Program-made: the position numbers and the translations under genes
Part shown: positions 43,455 to 50,150 of the stretch, piece after piece
Layout of the letters: every line of letters begins with the position of its first letter
Position numbering within the stretch: the first letter of the stretch is position 1
The notes under the pieces: generated by a model
Databases searched by the model: none
Told to the model about the DNA's origin: nothing
Seen by the model: the letters and a program-made list of their open reading frames with translations, nothing else
Source of the DNA: Flavobacterium araucananum
Lineage (GTDB): Bacteria > Bacteroidota > Bacteroidia > Flavobacteriales > Flavobacteriaceae
Reading direction: 5' to 3'
Length of the DNA stretch: 64,000 nt
NCBI RefSeq assembly: GCF_002222055.1
Contig: NZ_MUGS01000034.1
Coordinates: forward strand, 1-64,000

Positions 43455-43925
43455 TTACCTGACCACAGTTGCTTCCAGTTCTACCTTTAGTGTTTCGAAT
43501 AAACTTTTTACCTCCAGTAAAGTAGTTGCTTGTTGCATGCCGTGTTTAGCGATCCAATCCTGAATAATCGAAAAGTTTGGCCACAGTTCAGCCGTATTAG
43601 TCGTGTAGATGTTTAACCTTACGATGCCTTTGCACTCATATCCGGCACTGGTAATCACCAATTCCAGATTTTTTAAGGCAAGCTTTATTTGCGATGCCAT
43701 ATCCTCATTGCTTGATATTCCGTTAGCACTTATGGCAGTTTGCCCTGAAACATAAAGTGTTCCTTCCGGATTTTTTACTTCTACAGCTTGTACATAACTG
43801 CGTTGATCCTGCCATTCCCATGGATTAATGATTGTTTTTTCCATTTGTTTCCCTTTTTTAGTTTGTGCCAGTACAGGCATCATCGTTAATAATAGTAATG
43901 CTAAAAGGTTTGCTGTTTTTTTCAC
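43455..43925 (-). CDS. RidA/YjgF-family protein with signal peptide
   Basis: The protein has 156 residues from a GTG at 43925. The N-terminus MKKTANLLALLLLTMMPVLAQ is a clear signal peptide, so the protein is exported. An internal ATG at 43844 (MEKTIINPWEW) would give a cytosolic RidA without it. The RidA core includes GTLYVSGQTAISANG (~55-69), LKNLELVITSAGYECKGIVRLNIYTT and TTLLEVKSLFETLKVELEATVV. RidA proteins hydrolyse reactive enamines/imines, but the catalytic Arg usually found near the C-terminus (xxRxxV) is not evident, so it may be a non-enzymatic Rid subgroup. It is adjacent to a Crp/Fnr gene on the same strand. Confidence 0.8.
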   Translation of the reverse strand: MKKTANLLALLLLTMMPVLAQTKKGKQMEKTIINPWEWQDQRSYVQAVEVKNPEGTLYVSGQTAISANGISSNEDMASQIKLALKNLELVITSAGYECKGIVRLNIYTTNTAELWPNFSIIQDWIAKHGMQQATTLLEVKSLFETLKVELEATVVR

Positions 43926-44018
43926 GATTACAGTTTAAAATTTATACTGCAAAATTGTAAATAATAGCGGGAATCAGGTCTTGACATTTCTCACGAATGT
44001 CAAGTGCGAAATGTCACA

Positions 44019-44582
44019 TTAAGAGGATAATCTGCTCAGGGTTTCGCGCGAAACACCCAAATAAGAGGCGATAAGGCTTTTAGGGACACGCTGAAAAAGT
44101 GATGGATATTGTTTTAAGAGTTGCTCGTATCGTTCTTTTGAGTTAGACGTTTGCCAGGATATAATACGACGTTGTGATCCCAGAAAACCAAAAGTGGCTT
44201 TTTCGAGAAAAAAACGCTCCATTTTTTGCAAACCGTCCCGTAGTTTTTTATAATCATCATAGGAACAACAAAGTACCTCTGTATCTTCAAGACATTCTAA
44301 TGACATTGTGGCTTCGGTTTGGGTATAAAAAGCATAATAATCACTTTCCCACCAATCTTCCATCGCAAAGGATACAATGTGTTCCTTTTCTTTAGTATCT
44401 GTATGCACTAATTTTAAAAGTCCCGAAACAACAAAATACGAATATTTTACAGGATCACCTTTTTGAATTATAAACTGGTGCTTTTTGAATTTTTTGATAC
44501 TAAAATGACTGTACACAAAAGCAAACTCCTCCTCTGTAAGGGCTATTATTTTTTCGATATGTTCTCTTAGATTTGCTTGCAT
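44019..44582 (-). CDS. Crp/Fnr-family transcriptional regulator
   Basis: The protein has 187 residues from ATG 44582. The alternative TTG at 44594 falls inside a TAACTTTG promoter box (44592-44599) and is rejected. Residues ~20-115 are a cyclic-nucleotide-binding-type barrel (FKKHQFIIQKGDPVKYSYFVVSGLLKLVHTD). The C-terminal HTH is short (RVPKSLIASYLGVSRETLSRL, ~165-185). The cAMP-contact Arg/Ser pattern is not seen, so the ligand is unknown. It lies 93 bp upstream of the RidA gene on the same strand and probably controls it. The box leaves a leader of only ~5 bases. Confidence 0.88.
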   Translation of the reverse strand: MQANLREHIEKIIALTEEEFAFVYSHFSIKKFKKHQFIIQKGDPVKYSYFVVSGLLKLVHTDTKEKEHIVSFAMEDWWESDYYAFYTQTEATMSLECLEDTEVLCCSYDDYKKLRDGLQKMERFFLEKATFGFLGSQRRIISWQTSNSKERYEQLLKQYPSLFQRVPKSLIASYLGVSRETLSRLSS

Positions 44583-44591
44583 AACAGAGAC

Positions 44592-44599
44592 CAAAGTTA
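44592..44599 (-). promoter_or_regulatory. Candidate TAnnTTTG box for the Crp/Fnr gene
   Basis: TAACTTTG on the minus strand sits 9 bases before ATG 44582, implying a very short leader. Confidence 0.4.
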
Positions 44600-44876
44600 T
44601 TCAAATTTTGATAACCTAATTATTTTTGTTTTACCTGTTAGAAGATACCAATACAAAGATTTTAATAGGATAAAAACGCTGCACACACCTTACAGATACT
44701 TTGTAAACCCAGACAGAGATACTGTTTTGTAAGATTTATAGTTAGTCATTTTTTTTTAATAATCCCATTAAGATTTTGTAAAATTAATAACAATTTATCA
44801 AACGATTGTTTATTACTGTGTTGATAAATAATGATTTATAGGAGAAATTTATGAATATTCTTATTTAATTAATATT

Positions 44877-44884
44877 TATATTTG
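44877..44884 (+). promoter_or_regulatory. Candidate TAnnTTTG box for the 82-residue gene
   Basis: TATATTTG lies 38 bp upstream of ATG 44923. The rest of the spacer 44600-44876 shows nothing recognisable. Confidence 0.45.
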
Positions 44885-44922
44885 ATAATAGATCTAAGTC
44901 TAATAATTTAAAAATATTTACC

Positions 44923-45171
44923 ATGGAAAAAGCTATAAAACTAAAAGTCCGCAAGGAGTTAGATAGTCAACAACAGTTGAATATTATAAAATTAAAGGGC
45001 AGTTTAATCTCAAAAGGATATACAGAAATTATACATATTCTGGATCAGGATGATGAATTTCATATTAATTCTTTTGCAACCCCTTCAGAAACTACAAATG
45101 AAGTTCAGGAATTTATAAAAGCGTTTATCTGCAAAGAAAATCTGGCAGACACCATATCAATTTTCAGATAA
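44923..45171 (+). CDS. Small protein of unknown function
   Basis: The protein has 82 residues, is soluble and has no signal or membrane segment: MEKAIKLKVRKELDSQQQLNI at the start, ISKGYTEIIHILDQDDEFHINSF in the middle, EVQEFIKAFICKENLADTISIFR at the end. It has a good ATG and a TATATTTG box upstream, which supports a real gene. No family is recognised. It lies just before the cobalamin riboswitch on the same strand, but the riboswitch belongs to the next operon. Confidence 0.6.
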   Translation: MEKAIKLKVRKELDSQQQLNIIKLKGSLISKGYTEIIHILDQDDEFHINSFATPSETTNEVQEFIKAFICKENLADTISIFR

Positions 45172-45360
45172 TATTTTTAATTGGATATTGCGCCCTGCAA
45201 TTCGATTCGATGAGTTTTTAACTCATTGGTCTGATAGTCTCGTTATTTCTTAAATTATTGTGATAAATGTAATTTTACGCAGTAATACTTGTTTTTATAA
45301 AGATAGTTCTATCTTTACGGCAGATTTTGGTCTATTTTTTTAAAAATTTCACAAAAAAAA

Positions 45361-45505
45361 TAGTTAAAAGGGAATCAGGTGCAAATCCTGAACAGACCCG
45401 CTACTGTAAGTTCTATATAAGTCTTTAAACGGTACTAATGCCACTGTTTGCCACCGCGAATGGGAAGGTTGTTTAAAGATGGAACAAGTCAGGAGACCTG
45501 CCACA
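45361..45505 (+). ncRNA. Cobalamin (adenosyl-/aquo-cobalamin) riboswitch
   Basis: Characteristic segments are in order: TTAAAAGGGAATCAGGTGCAA, AATCCTGAACAGACCCGCTACTGTAAG, GCCACTGTTTGCCACCGCGAATGGGAAGG, and the B12 box AAGTCAGGAGACCTGCC (45486-45502). Together these identify the class; the exact 5' and P1 limits are approximate. It precedes a BtuB-like operon on the same strand, so cobalamin should repress the operon. The spacer continues to 45633. Confidence 0.95.
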
Positions 45506-45555
45506 ATCACATAGTTTAAGACTTTCGAGGAATAAAGTTGAACAACAAGAACTGA

Positions 45556-45574
45556 CCTGTTATGGTATAACAGG
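45556..45574 (+). promoter_or_regulatory. Hairpin between riboswitch and BtuB start, possible expression platform
   Basis: CCTGTTAT and ATAACAGG form a perfect 8-bp stem with a GGT loop, 60 bp before ATG 45634. No U-tract follows, so if used it would act on translation or as an anti-structure rather than as a terminator. Confidence 0.45.
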
Positions 45575-45633
45575 CCTATGTCTTATTGCTATTTGATTAT
45601 TACATCCCCGAGGTTTATTTAATTAAATCAGTG

Positions 45634-47682
45634 ATGTATAATACAAAAAAATTACTCTTATTTATTTTTATATTGTTTGCCCCATTATTACTGCATTCGC
45701 AAGTATCTAATGATAGTTTGCGCATTCTGAAAGAAGTAATACTAAAAGCAAAACCATATCAGGAAGTAATACCCGTACAAACCCTTTCGGGAAAATTACT
45801 GGAAAATTTAGCCAGCCATAACGTTGCAGATGCCCTGAGGTATTTTGCCGGTACACAAATAAAAGATTATGGAGGTCTTGGCGGTCTTAAAACCGTCGAT
45901 GTACGTAATATGGGTACCCATCATGTAGGTGTTTTTTATGATGGAATACAGTTAGGAAACGCACAAAACGGGGTGACCGATTTAGGCAAATACTCCTTAG
46001 ACGATATGGAGTCCCTGACGATGTACAATGGTCAGAAAAGCGAAATATTTCAGTCGGCAAAAGACTTTGCAGCAGCTTCAACCATTTATTTAAGAACAAA
46101 ACGTCCTGTTTTTGTTGGCGGTAAAAAAACGAATTTATTGGTTCGTTACAAAACCATGTCTATCAACTATAATAATCCGTCTTTTCGATGGGAACAAAAA
46201 TTGGGCGATAAAGTTAGTATGAGCGTAAGTTCAGAATATATAAAATCTAACGGTCAATATAAATTCAGATACAAAAGAAACAATCTCGATGGCACGGTAG
46301 CCTATGATACAACTGCTACCAGAATGAACAGTGATATAGAAGCTTTTAGATTTGAATCCGGTCTTTACGGAAAAATAAACAATGGCTCCTGGGATGCCAA
46401 AGTTTATTATTATGATTCAGATCGGGGTGCACCCGGAGCCATTGTAGAGAATAAATTTTCTGACGGTTACAGGCAATACGACAAGAATTTTTTTACGCAG
46501 GCATCTTTAGTCAAAGATTTTACCAAAAGATATAAGTTTCAGGCAAGAGCAAAATATGCTTATGATTATACCCATTATGTAGCCAGAGATACCACCAATA
46601 TATTAGGCGAAATCGTAACCGAAGGAGCACAGTCTGATGATAGTTATTACCAGCAGGAATACTACTTATCAGCAGTAAATATGTACAGTATATTACCTGC
46701 ATGGGATATTTCGTTATCTACAGATTTTCAATACAATCGTCTTAACGCAACCAGAAAAGGCATCCAGACTCAATTTTCATTTCCGCAACGTTATACCGCA
46801 TTGTTTTCTCTTGCAAGTACCTACAGACTTGGAGGTTTTAAAGTTTTGGGTAGTGTTGTGGGGACTCATGTACAGGAAGAAGTGCGATATAATGCAAAAC
46901 CACCTGATAAAACAGAATTTACACCTGCATTATTTTTAGGTTATACACCCTTTAAAGATTATGATTTTAATCTGAGGGCATTTGCAAAACGAATTTTCAG
47001 GATGCCTACTTTCAATGATTTGTACTATACTATGGTTGGCTCAAGTACCTTAAGGCCTGAATACATGAACCAATATGATGTTGGGTTTACCTATAATTTG
47101 CCGGTAGAAAAAGGATTTTTCGACAAATTTTCGATTCAGGTCGATGGCTATTACACCAATACCAAAGACAAAATAGTAGCAGCGCCAACAGGCAATTTGT
47201 TCCGTTGGATGATGACCAACATTGGGCAGGTACGAGGCAAAGGAGTTGAATCTGTTGTAAGCATGGAAACCCATATTGGCAAAGTCGATCTGGCTGCTAA
47301 TCTTACCTATACCTATTCTGAAAGTAGAGATTATACAAAATTTGCAGGTCTCGAACTGTCTTCTTATGGAGACCAGATACCTTATACACCCTGGAGTAGT
47401 GGCTCAGGAATATTAAATGCCAATTATAAATCCTGGAATTTTAACTACAGTTTTATCTATGTAGGCAAACGCTACAACGGTAATGTCAACAACATAAAAA
47501 TTAACGAAGTGCAGCCTTGGTATACACATGATCTGGCGGTACAGAAATCTTTTGCAATTCATCATTACCAATTAAAAGGAGCAATAGAACTAAACAATGT
47601 CCTCAATCAAAATTATGAGGTAATATACAATTATCCAATGCCGGGACGTACAATGAAATTTATAATAAGTATTGCGCTATGA
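45634..47682 (+). CDS. btuB: TonB-dependent cobalamin receptor (BtuB-like)
   Basis: The protein has 682 residues from ATG 45634 (the frame reaches a TTG at 45586 but the signal peptide fits the ATG). The signal ends LLLHSQ. The plug (~30-150) contains VLKAKPYQEVIPVQTLSGKLLE, SHNVADALRYFAGTQIKDYGGLGGLKTVDVRNMGTHHVGVFYDGIQLGNAQNG. The barrel ends GRTMKFIISIAL. There is no CarboxypepD_reg domain, as in classical BtuB. It is directly under a cobalamin riboswitch and overlaps the BtuG-like gene by ATGA. It imports corrinoids across the outer membrane using TonB. Confidence 0.92.
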   Translation: MYNTKKLLLFIFILFAPLLLHSQVSNDSLRILKEVILKAKPYQEVIPVQTLSGKLLENLASHNVADALRYFAGTQIKDYGGLGGLKTVDVRNMGTHHVGVFYDGIQLGNAQNGVTDLGKYSLDDMESLTMYNGQKSEIFQSAKDFAAASTIYLRTKRPVFVGGKKTNLLVRYKTMSINYNNPSFRWEQKLGDKVSMSVSSEYIKSNGQYKFRYKRNNLDGTVAYDTTATRMNSDIEAFRFESGLYGKINNGSWDAKVYYYDSDRGAPGAIVENKFSDGYRQYDKNFFTQASLVKDFTKRYKFQARAKYAYDYTHYVARDTTNILGEIVTEGAQSDDSYYQQEYYLSAVNMYSILPAWDISLSTDFQYNRLNATRKGIQTQFSFPQRYTALFSLASTYRLGGFKVLGSVVGTHVQEEVRYNAKPPDKTEFTPALFLGYTPFKDYDFNLRAFAKRIFRMPTFNDLYYTMVGSSTLRPEYMNQYDVGFTYNLPVEKGFFDKFSIQVDGYYTNTKDKIVAAPTGNLFRWMMTNIGQVRGKGVESVVSMETHIGKVDLAANLTYTYSESRDYTKFAGLELSSYGDQIPYTPWSSGSGILNANYKSWNFNYSFIYVGKRYNGNVNNIKINEVQPWYTHDLAVQKSFAIHHYQLKGAIELNNVLNQNYEVIYNYPMPGRTMKFIISIAL

Positions 47683-48824
47683 AAAAAACAACCACAAAAA
47701 TAATCCTTGGTTTATTTATAGCCCTTGCTTTTGTTTCCTGCCGGGAAGAAGAAACCATTTTTCCGTCTACAGACCAAGGCGTTGCCGCACCAAGAAGCGA
47801 TGGTAAAATCGAAGGTTTTTACCTGCTTAACGAGGGCAATATGGGCATGAACAGAGCGAGTATAGACATTTTTAATTACAGAACCGGAAACTATACAACC
47901 GATATTTATTCTGAACGAAACCCTACAGTTGTAAAAGAACTGGGAGATGTAGGCAACGATATAAAAATTTATGGCAACAAAGTTTATGCCGTAATCAATT
48001 GCTCGAATAAAGTCGAAGTGATCGAAAAATGGACTGCAAAGCGCATCAAAAAAATAGACATTCCCAATTGTCGTTATATGGCTTTTTACAAAAACAAAGC
48101 CTATGTAAGCTCTTATTCCGGTCCTGTCGCTATAAACCCAAATGCAGAGATTGGTTTTGTGGCAGAGATTGATACTGCCTCATTAGAAATAAAAAGAAAA
48201 GTAACGGTAGGATATCAGCCCGAACAAATGGTGGTTCATAATGGCAAATTGTATGTCGCAAATTCCGGAGGTTACAGAGTCCCTAATTACGATCGGACCC
48301 TATCTGTAGTGGATTTGGAGAGTTTTACCGAAACAAAAAAAATAGACGTAGGCATAAACCTCAATAGCATGCAAATAGACAGCCGGGGAGATATTTATGT
48401 AAGTTCCCGCGGAGATTATTACAACATACCTTCGAATCTTTATGTAATTGACTCCAAAACAGACGAGAAGAAACTACAACTCGATATTCCGGTTTCAGGA
48501 ATGTGTCTCGTAGACGATTTATTGTATTTCTATAGTGTTTCGTGGAGCTACCTGACCAATAGCAATAAAGTAACCTATGGAATATTGGATACAAAAACCA
48601 AAAAAGTAATCAGCGACAAACTCATTACAGATGGAACGGATAAGAAAATTATGATTCCGTACGGACTTCAGGTAAATCCCGAAACAAAAGAAATTTACAT
48701 CACCGATGCTCAAAACTATGTTGTAACAGGTTATATCTATTGTTTTACACCCGAAGGAAAACTAAAATGGAAAACTACAGCAGGAAATATTCCGGCCCAT
48801 ATTGCTTTTATAACCAAAAATTAA
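47679..48824 (+). CDS. BtuG-like beta-propeller surface lipoprotein (YncE/DUF5074-like)
   Basis: The protein has 381 residues. The signal ends at the lipobox FVSC (Cys ~21). It then shows a seven-blade YncE-type propeller: IEGFYLLNEGNMGMNRASIDIFNY, VVKELGDVGNDIKIYGNKVYAVINCSNKVEVIE, YQPEQMVVHNGKLYVANSGGY, NLNSMQIDSRGDIYVSSRGDYY, IPYGLQVNPETKEIYITDAQNY. In Bacteroides, BtuG is such a lipoprotein, encoded beside BtuB, and binds cobalamin at the cell surface before passing it to BtuB. Coupling to btuB here (ATGA) and the riboswitch make the same role likely. No direct evidence of binding residues is claimed. Confidence 0.85.
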   Translation: MKKTTTKIILGLFIALAFVSCREEETIFPSTDQGVAAPRSDGKIEGFYLLNEGNMGMNRASIDIFNYRTGNYTTDIYSERNPTVVKELGDVGNDIKIYGNKVYAVINCSNKVEVIEKWTAKRIKKIDIPNCRYMAFYKNKAYVSSYSGPVAINPNAEIGFVAEIDTASLEIKRKVTVGYQPEQMVVHNGKLYVANSGGYRVPNYDRTLSVVDLESFTETKKIDVGINLNSMQIDSRGDIYVSSRGDYYNIPSNLYVIDSKTDEKKLQLDIPVSGMCLVDDLLYFYSVSWSYLTNSNKVTYGILDTKTKKVISDKLITDGTDKKIMIPYGLQVNPETKEIYITDAQNYVVTGYIYCFTPEGKLKWKTTAGNIPAHIAFITKN

Positions 48825-48844
48825 AATCTCAAAAATCAAAAAAC

Positions 48845-48895
48845 ATGAAAAAAACTTTACGCTTTATTCCGATTTCTAAAGGCAGTTGTATTTAA
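48845..48895 (+). CDS. 16-codon ORF between two operon genes, possibly a remnant
   Basis: ATG at 48845 reads MKKTLRFIPISKGSCI then TAA. It resembles the start of a signal peptide that is cut short. It could be a degraded N-terminus of the next lipoprotein or a chance ORF. Low confidence. Confidence 0.25.
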   Translation: MKKTLRFIPISKGSCI

Positions 48896-48907
48896 TATTA
48901 AAATTTT

Positions 48908-50125
48908 ATGAAGATGAAAAAAAAGCCTTTCAAAATTTTAAAAATCACTTTGTTTACCGTTTTTCTACTCGGCTTTATTGCCTGTGGAACAGATAAAGAA
49001 GAAGATTTAGGCATCGAAGAACCTTTGGTTGTACTTAAAGACAGCTACACGATCGACCGTTTTAAGGTGTTAAATATTAATCCTGATCTGGGTACCAATT
49101 CAAAATTAACATGGAGCGTCAATGATTCTGTAATTTCAGAAAATGCACAACTTGATTTTATCAGTCCGTATCTAAAAAACTATTCCTTGAGATTAAGAGT
49201 AGAAGGCAACGGAGTTATAAAAACATACACCAGCTTTATTAATGTCATAAAAGAGGCGGGAACTTATAGCAAATATATCTCGAATGTATTTGATTTTCGT
49301 CCGGCAATGGGGCAGTTTACAAATGAAATCCCTCAATACCTACCCGGAAATACAGACGCCAACCTTATAAGTGCAGCAAAAAAAGCACTCGTTGGGTCTA
49401 ACACCACCATGGTCTCATTGGGCGGTTTTGGCGGTTATGTCGTATTTGGTTTTGACCATACGATACCCAATATGAACGGCAGGGATTTTAAGGTTTTAGG
49501 AAACGCCTTTTGGGGAAGCGAAGCCACGGCAGAGCGTTCAGGATCTTGCGAACCCGGAATTATTGTAGTGGCTTACGACAAAAATAAAAACGGAAAACCC
49601 GATGAAGACGAATGGTACGAAATTGCAGGAAGCGAGTATTTTATAAACACAACACTAAAAAATTACAGTGTTACGTATTTTAAACCCGATAGCAATAAAC
49701 CCGCCGTTGCAGGACAGGAATACTGGCAAACTGATATAGAATATAGCAAATGGCAGGATAATCTGGGCAATTCAGGATATAAAACAAAAAATGCATTTCA
49801 CGACCAGAGTTATTACCCACTCTGGATTACTGAGGCATCTTACAGCTTAAAAGGCACTAGAATCAAAGACAATTTTTACGATCAAAGCGGTACCGGAAGC
49901 TATTGGGTAGGCAAATCATTTGATTTTGGATATGCAGATAATGCACCCAACAATGATGAGGGATCTAATATTGATATCTCCTGGGCTGTAGATAAAAACG
50001 GAAATTATGTAAAACTTCCCGGGATAGATTTCATAAAAATATACACCGGAATCAATCAGGAAGCCGGTTGGTTAGGAGAAGTTTCTACAGAAGTAGCAGG
50101 AGCTTATGACTTATACCTTAAATAA
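48908..50125 (+). CDS. Surface lipoprotein of the B12 operon, PKD-like N-terminus, function unknown
   Basis: The protein has 405 residues. The signal ends LGFIACG (lipobox Cys ~27). Residues ~40-120 form a PKD-like or Ig-like domain (DSYTIDRFKVLNINPDLGTNSKLTWSVND...SLRLRVEGNG). The larger C-terminal part is a beta-rich domain with GGFGGYVVFGFDHTIPN, GRDFKVLGNAFW, SGSCEPGIIVVAYDKNKNGKPDEDEWYEIAGSEY (calcium-loop-like DKNKNGKPDEDE) and SFDFGYADNAPNNDEGSNIDISWAVDKNG. It sits 83 bp after the BtuG-like gene and is part of the riboswitch operon. Bacteroides B12 loci encode extra corrinoid-binding lipoproteins; equivalence is inferred only. Confidence 0.75.
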   Translation: MKMKKKPFKILKITLFTVFLLGFIACGTDKEEDLGIEEPLVVLKDSYTIDRFKVLNINPDLGTNSKLTWSVNDSVISENAQLDFISPYLKNYSLRLRVEGNGVIKTYTSFINVIKEAGTYSKYISNVFDFRPAMGQFTNEIPQYLPGNTDANLISAAKKALVGSNTTMVSLGGFGGYVVFGFDHTIPNMNGRDFKVLGNAFWGSEATAERSGSCEPGIIVVAYDKNKNGKPDEDEWYEIAGSEYFINTTLKNYSVTYFKPDSNKPAVAGQEYWQTDIEYSKWQDNLGNSGYKTKNAFHDQSYYPLWITEASYSLKGTRIKDNFYDQSGTGSYWVGKSFDFGYADNAPNNDEGSNIDISWAVDKNGNYVKLPGIDFIKIYTGINQEAGWLGEVSTEVAGAYDLYLK

Positions 50126-50150
50126 TAAAACCTTTAAAATTAAATATACT

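Noticed and set aside
47679..48824. Quinohemoprotein or lactonase function for the YncE-like propeller
   Set aside because: The riboswitch and coupling to btuB fit a BtuG-like role better; no active-site motif was seen.
50106..50150. Start at ATG 50106 for the T9SS propeller protein
   Set aside because: It lies inside the previous gene and puts 15 residues before a complete signal peptide at 50151.
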